From the NCBI RefSeq assembly GCF_004210375.1, contig NC_134829.1, positions 54,056,107 through 54,120,106 of the forward strand: a DNA stretch of 64,000 nt, written 5' to 3'. Positions 35,054 through 48,735 of the stretch are shown here, piece by piece. Both the position numbers and the translations under genes were made by a program. Below the pieces are notes generated by a model that saw only the letters and a program-made list of their open reading frames with translations, was not told the origin of the DNA and did no database searches. This stretch comes from Tachypleus tridentatus. Its lineage: Eukaryota > Arthropoda > Merostomata > Xiphosura > Limulidae. Numbering within the stretch: position 1 is the stretch's first letter; each line of letters begins with the position of its first letter.

Positions 35054-35777
35054 TTCATGTAATCTAAATAATGGTGTAACATTTGTTGTAAAATATCTTG
35101 ATTCAGCTTTGTTAACAACTGGTACCATTTTATAAGTTACAGGTTAAGTTGCTTGTACATTGTCTTAAATTCAGTTGTCAGTTTATAGGATAAGTTTTGT
35201 TAAAAATCGAAGTCTTGGTATATAAATATTTAGGTTGGATATAAGTAAATAACAAACATTTTTTAGCAAATCAAGAAAGAAAACTAATAGCGCATGCCCA
35301 CAGAATCCAATGGACAGTTGATTATAGCCTACTTTGTTGAGTGCTCTATATATGTTATTCTAAATTCGGTACACCATAATTCTAACAATAAGACTGGTGA
35401 AAACTAGTTTTGTGCACCACTTTGCTTTCCTAGTTCAAAGAACACCGTTAACTCATGACCTCTCTTCTCTGTTAAAATTACAATTTTACACAGTACGATA
35501 TCACTTTAGTTTGGTTATAGCTCTAGTGTTTAGCTGCAACAATATTATAGCTAGTACATCTTGAAGTACAAGTACAGTATTATAGTAAATGTTTGTATTA
35601 GATTAGTATATTTTTAAAATACGTAAATACATCTGTCTGACACACGAAGCAGTTTACTCGCAAGAGAAGTTCCACTGATATTATCCTGGATAGTAGTTGT
35701 AACAAGAAAGCAAATGAACCTCTGGATAAAGGTGAAATGACAATCATAAAATGAATCCTGAAGCAGTACAACAATAG

Positions 35778-35871
35778 TTGGCGGGAACTCATGATAACTA
35801 GCTGCCTTCTTTCCAGTTGTTTACTATTAAATTACAGACAGCTAAGGCAAACAACACTCGTGTAACTTTAA
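35778..35871 (+). mobile_element. Old SINE 3' fragment
   Basis: Equivalent of 18887-18980. Confidence 0.55.
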
Positions 35872-36115
35872 AGATTAAAAATAAATACTGAATATCAAAT
35901 TGAAAATTTGAAATTTCTCATATTATTTAAAATTACACTGTGGTAATGATGATGAATTTTGATACAAAAAATCCGTGTGTTTTTTTTAAGACACAAACTG
36001 TGCGGTAGACTTTTTGCACTAAGTATTGAAAAAATAGAAGTCCACATTCTGATATTATACGATGAAGAATACTGGTGACCGATGAATGTTCATACAAGAA
36101 TTTCATGTAGTTTAT

Positions 36116-36121
36116 TTTATT
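36116..36121 (-). terminator. Poly(A) signal behind orphan A exon, unit 3
   Basis: AATAAA in the conserved context about 470 bp past the stop. Confidence 0.45.
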
Positions 36122-36589
36122 AATTCAACATCACAACATTGTATTCCTAAAAGCCACTGTAGCTTTTTATATTGATTACTCATTCACAAATCTAATGGTG
36201 TTAGTCTGTTGATGGTAAAAAGATTAAATTGAAAAAAACATTATAAAACCAATTAACATTTTGACTTCACTATGTTTGATGTATCTAGATAGCTAATTGT
36301 TTAAATAATTATCTATCATCAATTAAACATTTAAACTTTATATAATCACATTTATCAAATTGAAAAGAGAACCAACATACATTAATCCGTATTCGGTTTG
36401 GTATAGTACTAACCGTCTCTCTAGAATACAGTGAATTATATGAAAAATACTTATTACACTTTTAAATTACGTTTTTCATCTTAAAATTAATTTTCTGTTG
36501 CTGTTAACTCATGCCATCAATTTACGAGTTTCAGTCAAATAATTCACCATCATTAAAATTTCAGTAGTATGGGATTAGTCCTTTCATCT

Positions 36590-36741
36590 TTAACACTCAC
36601 AAGTAACAGTACATTTATCCTTTCCGTCTTTACAACACTGAGAAGTGTTACCCTTGGAGTTACAAACACATTTCATCTTTCCGTCTTCACAGCAACAAGT
36701 AACGACACATGTACAGCAGTTATCGTCTCTCATCGTTTCAC
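36590..36741 (-). pseudogene. Orphan short metallothionein exon A (unit 3)
   Basis: Identical in design to 19694-19845: acceptor AG at 36743-36742, GTGAAACGATG, 49 codons, 13 Cys, TAA. It carries the same in-frame 213-bp deletion, so the shortening predates the unit 2/unit 3 split. There is no exon B, exon 1 or promoter between it and the junction at 38573. The nearest exon 1 on this strand is at 54243, about 17.5 kb away and beyond another A and B exon. The frame is intact, so the loss of expression, if real, is recent. Distant splicing cannot be excluded. Confidence 0.6.
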
Positions 36742-37967
36742 CTATATAAAAAATTTCAGGAACACTAAGTACAATAAAAATTGCTGCTTAATTTGGTTTT
36801 CAATATTACTTATGTATTATATTTGTTACTCAAGTCTTTCAATGGTTTTAAAACTTATGTTGTGACCGATACTCGATCGTATAATCTGTTTTTGTCAAAA
36901 ATGGACCTTTTACAAAATTAATTTACAAAATTAAAGGTACGTCTTAAATAATTACAAAAACATGTGTGAAAATAACACTTTCTATTTCGTAGAATTAACA
37001 CTCGTCTGTTGGATGAAATGCAACATCTAATATTCAGATTTAAGATGACAGCATCATCCTGAACTGATAAAAGTAGATCAGTTCTGTTCACTGACGTAAA
37101 ATATGTTTGGTCAGTTTCACTAAATTTCGAAGCGGGACAAACATGTGGGTGGTTTCTTGACATAATCATGTATTTAAATAAACTAACTATTCATTTTGCA
37201 ACCATAAGTAATTTACTTTTTTGATAAGCGTTTTGTAACTCTCCTTTCTAAAATAATTACGTTACGACAGTAACGAAACGTATAGAAATAAGTAAATAGT
37301 TACTGATGGTCCGTGTGTCATAAGCATTGATCGACAGTTTGAAGTAGAGAAGGTGCCTTCCCACCGACGCGAGCCTTTGTTACATAAAGAAATTAGAATA
37401 TGTTGCACTTGACGAACCCTAAGCTCTAGGGTGTTAGTAATTTTCGTTCCATGTAATATAAATATCGGTCTGCAAGTTGTTGTAAAATATCTTGATTCAG
37501 CTATACTAACATCTAGTATTTTACACATTATTACATATTTAATTTCGCTGTTACCAGTTTAAATGTTACAGGCCTAGACAGCGCTGGCTCATGACCTCTA
37601 TTCTCTGATCATATCGGTCAGTTATCAAATTGTACTAGGTACGATATCACTTTGGTTTGGTTATAGCTCAATATTTAGCTTTAACTATGTTAGGTTACAT
37701 GTACATCAGTTTACATCTAATATATGTAAGGGCATCTGTCTGAGACATGAACCAATCTACTGGCAACGAATTCCACTGTTAACTTTCTGAATACTAGTTT
37801 TTTGCTTTAGATTAGATAGAACTGTGGATAAAAAGAGCAACGGTAAATACAATTTCGATCTTCAAGGTGAACCAGATCATATCCACAATTACTGGGTAGA
37901 TTAGCAACAATAAAAAGATACTCCATAAACATCTGTAACTTTCTCTTCTAATGAAATGACCCCGTTA

Positions 37968-38196
37968 TGGCCACAATGTAAAACGTTCGACTAGTAATAT
38001 TTGGGTCACCGATTCCAGTATCACTTCCACACAATATCCTTTACAATTTCATCGTGGTAGTGTTTTATGTGTAGGTTAGTCTTACAATTTGTCGATGATG
38101 ACCGGTTGCCTTCCCTCTGGTATTTCCCTCGTAAATCACAGAAGAATAGTAGAGAAGTCCTCGTGTAGTTTAGCGCGAATATGAAATCAAGTGAAC
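37968..38196 (+). mobile_element. Old SINE copy
   Basis: Equivalent of 21068-21298. Confidence 0.58.
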
Positions 38197-38753
38197 AAAT
38201 AAATAAATATCTGTCAGTGATAAAAGAGCATAGTAATTTTAAATTAAATCAATTTCCTGTATGGTAGTAGGGATAATATATTAAAATTATGTGTTTTGTT
38301 TGTACGCAAAACTGCATACAAGTCTACCTGAACTTACCATCGTGAGGATCGAACTCCATATTCTGATATTATCAGAATAAGGTTACTGCCGATTCAATAA
38401 GACTTTTATACAGTAGTTTGGTATCATCCTTGTTTTATTAATTTAACATCGTAAAATTATATTCTTAAAAATATTTTCTATAGTTTCTTGTATCGATTCC
38501 TTTGTCACGAATTGGTTTTAAGACGTTATAAAAATCCAATAGTACCCGTCTACAGAAGGTATAATGATTAAAGTTTATCCTATATAATTAAGGTTATCTT
38601 GAATTGAACGACAATCTAAAAATTTATTATTGTCTCTATTTCAACTCAAATAAAAGACATCTAATAAATAATAATCATAACTCAGTATTTTATAGTTTAA
38701 AGATTACCTTTTAATGATTTATATTAAATATAAAGTATTTGTTCAGTAAATGG

Positions 38754-38763
38754 TGACTCAGCA
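38754..38763 (+). promoter_or_regulatory. ARE/Maf-type site TGACTCAGCA (S1, unit 4)
   Basis: Same ten bases as 303-312 in a diverged module. Confidence 0.3.
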
Positions 38764-39591
38764 AAATGAATGAAGATTTAATATCACACCTTTGTTTATT
38801 TGTCTCTAACTATGACAAAGCAAATTTTCTTTATCTCCAATCTTTAATACTTGACCCTATCAATTCAACAATGACTTTGCAAATCTAGAATATATTTCAA
38901 ACATTAAATAATATTTTTAGGATTTAAACTGGTCAGAAATACATGACTCTCGTCTCGGATTTAACTAGTAAGATGAAATAATCAAAACTAAACCAAAATA
39001 TTCAGGAAAGTCAAAATATATGGCTGCATTAGACATAGTTTTCGTGTGTTAAGACTAAATTCGAGATTTCGTGGTTTGTATCCGTCTAATGTGGAAAATG
39101 TGCTACACATTTTATGCACAAAGTACAAATGTGGTAGTAAAAACTATTCTTCAAGCATACAATAGTCCAAGAATAGGAGAGTACATTAATACCATGGCCT
39201 CTAAGACATTTGCTCTACATTATTATCCATCGATTGCCTTCACCGGAAAATTCTAAAAAAACTACATAGAATATTTAGCGTTTACACCAATACTCAAAAT
39301 GTTAAAATTTCTCTCCATGTAAAATGTTCTCTTGATCAGTTTTATGTTATAAAGTTCTCTATTGAGAGAAACAATGTGTATATGTGTATATACACGTCCA
39401 ACATAACAGACAATAAAAGGAGTCAAGGTAATAACAGTATTTATAAAGCTTCTAATATTCAACTTTTCCATTACGTCAAACAAAGAAACAAAAATGCTGA
39501 ACAGATATCATTCTAAGAATGCACTGATTGACACAGACTTTCAAACTTAAGATTAAAAGATGTGCAAAAGCACCATTCGTAATTACAATAT

Positions 39592-39869
39592 GGGCCCAGC
39601 ATGACCAACCGTGTAAAGGCGTGCGACTCGTAATCTGAGAGTCGAGGGTACGCATCCCAGTCGCGCCAAACATTCTCGCCCTTTCAGCCTTGGGGGCGTT
39701 ATAATGTGACGGTCACTCCCACTATGCGTTGATAAAACAGTATCTCAAGAGTTGGCGATGGGTGGTGATGACTAGCTGCCCTCCCTCGAGTCTTACACTG
39801 CTAAATTAAAGACGGCTAGCCCAGATAGCCCTCGAGTAGCTTTGTGCGAATTTCAAAAACAGAAAAAAA
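39592..39869 (+). mobile_element. Full-length tRNA-derived SINE with target duplication
   Basis: Head, body and A-rich tail complete; exact 12-bp duplication TAATTACAATAT at 39580-39591 and 39870-39881. Units 1-3 show the empty site (near 1258 in unit 1), so this insertion is specific to unit 4. Confidence 0.93.
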
Positions 39870-40549
39870 TAATTACAATATAAAATTCCTCTGTATTAAA
39901 ATCAATATAAACACATTAAAAATCAAATCAAATTATTTCTGAAATTATAGTGCATTATATTTAAAGTTTGATGAGTGAACTAAGACTTAATACTTATTAA
40001 AACAAAACATATATAACAACTAACAGAACGACTCCATATTTTAACCCTACTGTCACAGTGAGTGATTGTCGAAATTCAACAGGAACCTTTTCAAAACTTC
40101 ACACCTACTGATTTTCAGTAGTTCACAACAAGTTAAATGTTTTCAACAATTCATACCCATCTTAATGCTGTTCAAAACTTAACACTCAACTGAATAATTC
40201 TGTCTACTTCACAAAAAGTCAAAACTAAAAGTTCTTGAAGAATTTTTTCGTTTCAAACTCAAATGAGTTTTTTTTCATAGTTCGTACTCAGAAAATATTT
40301 AACCAATGCTTCATACTTAAGTGAACGCTGTTCAACAGTTGAATTTTAACAAGGTCTGAAAGTACATGAGACTAAATTCAGGATATTGGATGGTATACGA
40401 AACTGTGTCACTGTGTTAACTATAATATAGTTAAAAATAAAAACATGTATTTATATTATAGGAATTAACTCGATATTTTCACCTCACAAATCATAATTTA
40501 ATACCGAAAGTGTTCAGCTACGAAGACACCGAACTTACAGCTTATAGTA

Positions 40550-40972
40550 GAAGTACACATGTTCAAACAGTTAATACGTTTATCTGTTGGCAGAAGTACA
40601 CACGTTCAAACAGTTAATACACTTATCTGTTATCAGAAGTACACATGTTCAAACAGTTAATACGTTTATCTGTTGGCAGAAGTACACATGTTCAAACAGT
40701 TAATACGTTTATCTGTTGGCAGAAGTACACACGTTCAAACAGTTAATACACTTATCTGTTATCAGAAGTACACATGTTCAAACAGTTAATACACTTATCT
40801 GTTATCAGAAGTACACATGTTCAAACAGTTAAAACACTTTTCTGTTATCAGAAGTACACATGTTCAAACAGTTAATACACTTTTCTGTTAGCAGAAGTAC
40901 ACATGTTCAAACAGTTAATACACTTATCTGTTAGCAGAAGTACACATGTTCAAACAGTTAATACACTTATCC
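40550..40972. repeat. 43-bp minisatellite, about 9.8 copies
   Basis: Unit starts GAAGTACACATGTTCAAACA; period exactly 43 (checked at 40550, 40593, 40636 and 40937). Only one copy is present at the matching site of units 1-3 (for example near 1905). Variants (ACG/ATG, GTTTATC/CACTTATC) recur in blocks, indicating block duplication. Confidence 0.95.
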
Positions 40973-42325
40973 TTTTTATAAATGAAAGATATCTTCGTCG
41001 ACCTTTCTTCGTCCAATTCCACCTACAGATTTTACAATGACCATGGAAATAACGAACTTATAGATTTGAAGACGACTTCTGTAATGCGCATTATATTATT
41101 TTCTATTGTGGTTTCTATTTATTAGTTGGTAACTTTAATTTAGGTGGAAACTTTCGTGCATTACCATATTAATTCAATAATGACGTAAAAATGTGAAATA
41201 AGTTTCAAAACGAAACTGGTGATTATGTGATTTGAAATAACGAGAGACATGTTTTATTCTTTCTTGTACAAAAATGGAAAAGAAACAGAACATTAAAGTA
41301 CCATGAAAAACCATGAAGCCTCATGTAACATGTAATTAGTGTGAAAACACTAAATCAGAAGATTCATGGTTCATTTTCAAGAAAAAACTTTTCATATCAA
41401 GATAAACTATAGAATCGATAATCAACTTCCATTAATATTAAAAAAAAAATTTATTGATGTTGATGTTGGAGATTTGTCTTTCTATAATATATTGGTTAGG
41501 ATTTAGAATGATAGCTAAATTATGAACGGCTGTATGTAGTTAGACCTGTTACAGCTTTACATAAAAATTTATTTAAAATACATCGTGTGTAATTAGAACC
41601 ACTGAATAGTATAAACATTCACTGATATAACCTAATATGAATCCCACTCTGTCTTTGTTGTCTAACGAATGTTTTAGGCGTAAAGGGTGAATAAAATAAA
41701 CTTCTAAAAACTTTTATTCAAACCTGCCGTTTAATCCACTGTTATCTTTCACCCGAGTTTTTCTCATTATTTCTTGTGGAAATATAGTTATATATAAAGT
41801 ACTCTCTTCGAATACCTTCAATAATACTCATTTGCACAAATACACAATTCGTGTTACCATCAGGATCTTCTGGCCAAAAATAAAAAGTTCATTAGCACAA
41901 TGAAAATAATCTTCTCAAATTAAAGCTCAAGAATAGATGTAATTATAAGTAATCTGTTGAGAACATAACGATTAACAGGTGCTGTTGTTGACATTCATTA
42001 TTTGTATTATTTGTTTTCAAACAACAATTGTTCAGGTCACTTGAAAGGTTTCAGATAAAACACGACTTGAATCTAAGCTCTAAGAATTTTAAGATTTTAT
42101 TATTTTCATCAGGCCTTTTACTTTAATTCTTAATTTACTGCAGATCTATAATTCAAGTTATTTTGAGCCAAAGTACTTAACTCGAGTGTAAATTTTATTT
42201 TTAACTAGACTTATGTTTCTCAGCTCTTGAACTGTAGTGCCTTTTTGTAGTACTCTTGCATAATACATCGTGCAGATATGTCACGTTGTGAAATAGTGGG
42301 TTTATTTCCTAAATGTGCTCTTATC
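40973..42325. other. Noncoding, diverged S1 module
   Basis: Homologous to the S1 modules and, in 40985-41535, to the flanks of the 87-bp array (59440-59590 and 62873-63140). Nothing coding seen. Confidence 0.6.
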
Positions 42326-43148
42326 CAGTGGTGGCGCCAGGGGGGGTTGGGTGGCTTGAGCCCCCCCAAATAAACCAAGTCCCCCTCAGCCCCCCAATAT
42401 TCTTACCTACATATATTCATAAAATATGGAAAACACAGTCGCGGTTGTTGCTTAACAATTAACATCAAAGAGACATAGATCTGTAGAACTCAACGTCTTC
42501 ATTAAGACGGAAATATGTGTCATGTGTCCCATAGCAACATACTGAATGTACTGAAACTCATGTGCTGTATTGTTGCTCCCTGTGTAATGCCATTCTATCT
42601 CGAGCTTTGACGAAGATTAGACAACCACGTTTATTTCAAGTTACAACAGAACAGGCGCATTGTTTTGAAGTAATATTGACTATAAACACAACATGATGAA
42701 ACTAGTTAGCCTGATAGGGACCTTACTTTTCCTCAGAGTGTATTAACTTCACATAATTCGTTTCTGCTATGTAAACTATATATTTATGTTATATTACTTT
42801 TGATTTGTAGCTTTACTCTTAATGGTATATTAAATGTTCAATCTAAGCTAATCTTGATTTTCTTTAGTATTATGTATTACCTTGGGTGGAAATTAGGTGA
42901 CCTTCCTCTTTTACATATATTCATATTTTCATAAACAGATTATTTCTAATTTGTAATAATGAATAATTAATCAGAGTATGAAAATGCAGTTCAAAATAGC
43001 GCGCCTTTCTGAAATATACCTTGTTATTTTCATTATTATAATTTACCATCTATACTTCATATTGATGGCATTTTGGAAAGCCCCTCCACAGTTTACCTAA
43101 GCCCCCTTTAGCCCCCCCCCCTACGAAAATATCCTGGCGCCGCTACTG
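42326..43148. mobile_element. Non-autonomous hAT-type element
   Basis: Terminal repeats CAGTGGTGGCGCCAGG and CAGTAGCGGCGCCAGG (14/16) with poly-G/C just inside; 8-bp flanking duplication CTCTTATC / CTCTTGTC (7/8). 823 bp, no open frame of note. TIR and duplication length are typical of hAT elements. Inserted only in unit 4. Confidence 0.85.
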
Positions 43149-43281
43149 CTCTTGTCAACATTTTATCGTTATTCGTGTTTTGTTTTTGTTTGCTTTACGT
43201 TTAGAAGAATACTTTCTCGGCTGTTGGCTTTTCGTTTCGTCATCTTCGAGTAATGGTGTTTCTTGTGAACGTAACACCTAA

Positions 43282-43548
43282 ACCCGGCATGGCCAAGAGT
43301 GTTAAGTCGTTCGACTCGTAATCTGAGGGTTCGCATTCCAGTCGCGCCAAACATGCTCGCTCTTTCAGCCTTGGGTGCGTTATAATGTGATGGTCAATCC
43401 CACTATTCGTTGGTAAAAGAGTAGCCCAAGAGTTGGCGGTGGGTGTTGATGATTAGCTGCCTTTCCTCTAACCTTACATTGCGAAATTAAGGACGGCTAA
43501 CGCAAATATCCTTCGTGTAGCTTTGCACGAAATTCAAAAAACAAAACA
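43282..43548 (+). mobile_element. Full-length tRNA-derived SINE
   Basis: CCCGGCATGGCCAAG head, GGGTTCGCATTCC as B box, body and tail. The empty site flank GAACGTAACACCTA is seen at 63194. Confidence 0.88.
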
Positions 43549-44404
43549 TCCTCTTCTGTAATATTGTAAAGTATAGTGAAATAGAGAATTGTGGCATTTA
43601 CCCATTCTACAGAAACAAAAGAATTGTCATCGAACCTTTCTCCTACAAATCCTAAAGATTATACCATCGACAACGTTATAGATCAAAGCAACGAGATTTT
43701 TTATAGCAAATTGTATTACCTTCTCTTTTCACATCTAAGAATGACTAGATAAGTTTATATCAGCTGTAAACTTTGGTACTTAACTTACACATTCAACAAC
43801 ACTTAAATTTCAAACTTTTTAGCATAAACTGGTAATTGTGTAAATTTGAACTAACCACAAGTTTGTTTCACTCATCTTATTTTCATGAAATGCAAACTGC
43901 ACCAAAAAGTTAAACACACCACAAAAATCTATGATATAATTATGTTTTCAACAACAAACCAAAAATAGTTTTAATCTAGTGACAGACCTTTCTTTAAATG
44001 AACAAGATATCACAAAACAAAAAAATAATAAATTTAAAATAAATGTTTGTAAATTATATTTTTATTATTATTTCTGTTTTAAAACTAACTTCTAAATCTT
44101 ACCAGTGTTAACTATTGTTTCTTTTTATCTGCGAACTATGTATCTATTGTCAATGTTTTTTTATATATAGTGATAAACCTCCATCGACTCAATACTTTAA
44201 AAGTACCATAATCGTACACTATACACATAACGTTATGCTAAATTATACGATAACCTAAACATTTATTATTCTCTCCAATAAAATCAAGTGCGTAAAATTT
44301 CTAAAATGCATCTCAAATACAACAATCGTAAGTCCATATCGTATAGTTTAAACATTACCTTATAATAATTTAGATTAAATGAAAAGTATTTCTCCATTAA
44401 CTGA

Positions 44405-44414
44405 TGACTCAGCA
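44405..44414 (+). promoter_or_regulatory. ARE/Maf-type site TGACTCAGCA (S2, unit 4)
   Basis: Same ten bases in the most diverged module copy. Confidence 0.3.
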
Positions 44415-46015
44415 AATATATAAAGATTTAATATGACCCCTTTGTTTATTTGTCTCTAACTGTGATGAGGCAAATTTTTGCTATCTGTAGTCTTTAGTAC
44501 TCGACCCTATCAATTCAACAATTATTTTCAAATCTAGATTATATTTCAAACATTAAATAATATTTTAGGATTTAAACTAATTAGAAATATATGGTTCTCG
44601 ACTCAGATTTAACTAGTGAGGAGAAATAAACAAAACTAAACCAAAAATTAACAAAAGTCAAAATACGAGGCTGAATTAGTCGTAGTTCTCGTGTGTCCAG
44701 ACTAATTCCTGGATTTTATGGTTTGTGACCCTCTAATGTGGAAAATGTGTTACACATTTTATGGATACAGGTGCAGTGCAGAGGTGACAGTAAAAACCTA
44801 ATGTTCAATCATACAAGAGTAGTACAAACACAGGATGGTGAATTAATAACCCTGTTCTCTAATCCATTAGTTCACATGAAGGATTTTTACAAAAATAAAA
44901 ACAAAGAAATCATTAAAGTACCCAGGACGAAATATCAGGCCTTATGCATCACATGATCTCTGTGACAGCACTAAATCAGAAGATTTGTGGTTCAAGAACG
45001 ACCTTTATAGCTGTAAAGGAAGTACAACAACAAATCCGAAATCCCACAATTCTTTAAAAAAAATGTTTGTTGGTGTTGGTGATTTGTTTTCTCTCTCATC
45101 AGTTAGCTTAAAATTTAGGATGGCAGTTAAGTTATGAACAGCTATATGTAGTTAGATCTTTTGTATTAAAAATAATACGTGTGTAATTAGAACCCTTGAA
45201 TAATATAAACTTTCAATGATTATTCTTGGTCTTATTTCAATGTAGCACAGTCCTTAATATTATTTTAACAGTTTCGGATTAAAGACGATTTAAACCTACA
45301 CTCTAGTCTTTCATGATTATATTTTTGTCCTAATTTCAATGTTACCACTTATTATTGTGTTAGGAAAATATGGTAATTTCAGTTAAAAATTTGTACAATT
45401 CTTGAAAACTACGCCTAGGGAACAATACGAGAGATTTTGTGTGAGAGATACTTTGTATGACTTTTGATGTGTCTATAGGTTGGCGACACATGTTATGAAT
45501 AAACAACTAACATTTCATTCAGACAAAAGAAATATTACGAGTAGGCATACCCGCAGAACACAATGGACATTCTTTCTGCCTAACATTTAACTAAGGCAGG
45601 ATAAACTGGGTAAACAAAGTTCACCTTTCGTTTTAACATTACCTCATGACTTTCATTTCAATGATAGAAGTAGACAATTAGAAATTCAAATGCACCACAG
45701 TCACGTTCAATGAGAAAACTATAATCAATATTATCCCATCAAAAGTTAAAATTACCATAAATCTTATTTTAAACATAAATTTGAAAGTTCCTGAATAAAG
45801 ACATTTATTAATCAAAACAGAATGGTTAAGTTACTTTTTCTATTAACCACAATAATCGATATTCGACATACAACTGAAAGTTTTCAGCACTCCACACCAT
45901 TTAATGTTTCTCAGGAGTTCACAAGCAAAAAACTGTTTTCAATGGTTCACATCATTCTCAATACTTTTCAACAATTCATACCCAACTCATAAACTATACT
46001 CCCAACTGAATGCCT

Positions 46016-46096
46016 TGTGTGACGAGGATTTGAACCCGCGACTCTCAAATTACAAGTCGAGTGTTTTAACCTCCTGGCCATGTTGGACTGAGGGGT
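46016..46096 (-). mobile_element. SINE fragment, tRNA-like head
   Basis: Reverse complement gives TGGCCAGGAGGTTAAAACAC (A box area) and GCGGGTTCAAATCC (B box); truncated after the head. Confidence 0.75.
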
Positions 46097-48735
46097 GAAC
46101 TAAATGTGTTCCTCTTGCGTAAATAATAATAGTGTTCATGTTCAGGGAGTTGTAACATTTATCAATATTACAGAAGTAAAAATTATCGTCGAATCTTTCC
46201 TCTCGAACTTCTAAATCCTGCACTATCTATGGTGCTATACACATAAGGATCTAGATTATTATTATATATTTGTTACTTTCAATTTTTGTCTTTAACAATG
46301 ACTAGATATGTGTCTACCAGCTGTATATCTTGGTTCTACACAATACCACTTCAATAATTATTATATAAATTTCAAATTTTTTAACATAAACTAGTAATTG
46401 AAGACGGTTTTCCATGTGATATCACTGACCTTCCCCTGGTAGCGGGACCACTCACTCTGGTTTTAACTATACCTATTCCCTTGGTTACTTCCAATTTGCA
46501 TTGTGTGTTCTGTCTGCATTTTTCACCACTGTCTTCCGAGACTTCTTCTGAGCTTCCACACCCATAACATACTTCGAATCTTCAATTATTTCCAAAATTT
46601 GAACTACAGTGAATCATGAACTCCTGTGCGAAGCCTTCTTGAAATATATTCACAAAATTCTTCACTTTTTTTGTCTCACGAAAAAAAATACTATTCACGT
46701 GATCAGGCTCATAAATATATAAATAAATATTAAGTGGAAACTTTACATTTACCCGTGAAGTCCTGCTATCTATTGAATACAGAAGACCTATGAAAATTCG
46801 ACTTTAAAATCGACTACCGTCGAAGTTGGCAGCGAAAGAGTTAATCGGCAACTTTATGTTCACTGCGAAGTTTGGTACTTGACCATACCAGTTCAACAAT
46901 TACTTAATATATAAATTTGGAATTCTTAAAATGTAAAGTGGCAATTGTGGAACTTTGAACTAATCACAAGTTTGTTTCACTCATTTTTATTATAATATAC
47001 AAACTCCACAAAAAATTAAAACCATCATTAAATCCAAGAAGCCTTATGTAATTAGTGAATCAAAATTAAATAGGGAAATTCACGGTTCATTTTCATGAAA
47101 AGTTTTACAGTTGTTGGTGAGCTATAAACATCACGATAAAATCCAACTATTCGGTCAAGCATAAATATGATGGTTTTGGTGATTTCTATTCCATGTTATT
47201 AGTTATCCGAAATATGGAATGGAAGTTAAATTACGAACGGCTATATGTAGTTAAGCCTTTCTTAGCTTTACGTGAACATTAAATTAAAATTAACACTTGT
47301 ATAATTAGAATCTATGAAGAGTGTGGCCTTTCAATGACTTTTCGTCACCTTATTTCAACGTGACAGTCTTTACTGCCTAAGCAGATTGTAAGGCAGAAAG
47401 GATGTATAACATTTTAAAACGTTTTATGAAATATGTCAGTTTATTATTTATAATAGTTTTATTCCTCACATCTTATGGAAATATAGTAATATCAAACTTT
47501 ACGATGAACCTTTGTAATCAGGGTTGTTTTGAATTAAGCACAATCTGACTTTTAAGTTCAGATTAAAGACGGTTTTTAGCTAAGCTCTAGGAATTTTAGG
47601 ATTTTATTTTTATAAGGCTTTTCAATATTTTAATTTACAACTAATCTTTTTTTTTAAGTTACTTTGTGTCTTAGTAGTAAACTTCAAACTATATTTAATC
47701 TTTAAACTTGTGCTTCTCAGCTCTTGGAGTATAGTCGTGAACATATAGTAGACCTAAATAATATTGACGTGGAGATACGTTATGCTGTGGAATAGTAGGC
47801 CTACTTCCTAAGTATTCTTTAGTTACTTGAATCAACGTCTCAATATTACGTCTCTTTCGGAGATGTTGTAGAACAGATTAGTAGATCAGTCGGTTTAAAT
47901 AAGAATTAATGTTTCTGTTAAGTTTGCATTAAGTTCAAATTCCGTCACATGTTGTATAGGCCTAAAACTAAGAAACATTATCCAGACTATAGCTCTAACC
48001 TATAGTCATCTTCACGTAATGATGTTTTCGTGAACGTAAGCTCCTGCTAATATAATAAGGTAATTATAAAATATTAAATACAATGGTAGCTTATTGTTAC
48101 AGTTTAGTTTATAATTAATTAAAGTCAACAAATTACTTGTTAATAATCTTCGTTTCATGTAATGTAAATAACTGTCTACATGTTGTTGTAAAATATTTTG
48201 ATTCAGCTCTAATAACTTGTAGTTAACAAATTATGAAATATATTTAATATCGTTGTTTCCGCTTTTAAAGTTAAAAGCCAGGACACCTGTACATTGTATT
48301 TTATGTCTTAAAATCCCTTTTCAGTTATAAACTGATATACTTTGTCTTGAAAATCCACTTCTTGGTTGCTTTCCCAGTACAAAGAACAGCATTGACTCAT
48401 GACCTCTTTTCTCTGATAGAATTGGACAGTTATTAAATTTTACTGAGTACGATCACACATTGGTTTGGTTTAGCTCTTGTGTTCAGCTTTAAACATATTG
48501 GGGCAAGTAAAAGTTGTATTGTAAGTGCAAGTACATTATTAATGTTACAGGTACATTATTTTATTTTTAAGATATGTAAAGATATCTGTCTGACACGAAC
48601 CAGTTTATTGGTAAGAAAAGTTCAACTGTTAACCTCCTCCTGGATAACAGTTATAATGTGAGAGAAGATGAGCTACTGGATAAAAGCAGAATTACGAACA
48701 TAATATAACAAGCTAAACTGTACCACAAACATTTG

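Larger units (their letters stand above)
31091..36115. other. Noncoding module (S1) of unit 3
   Basis: No gene recognised. The first ~550 bases are closer to unit 1, the rest to unit 2. The ARE-like site is altered here (TGACTCATCA at 31393). Confidence 0.75.
31091..38572. repeat. Tandem segmental duplication, unit 3 (truncated)
   Basis: Runs parallel to unit 2 from 13994 to about 21670, then joins abruptly to a diverged S1 module (position about 120 of the unit). Exon B, exon 1, promoter and S2 are missing. Confidence 0.9.
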
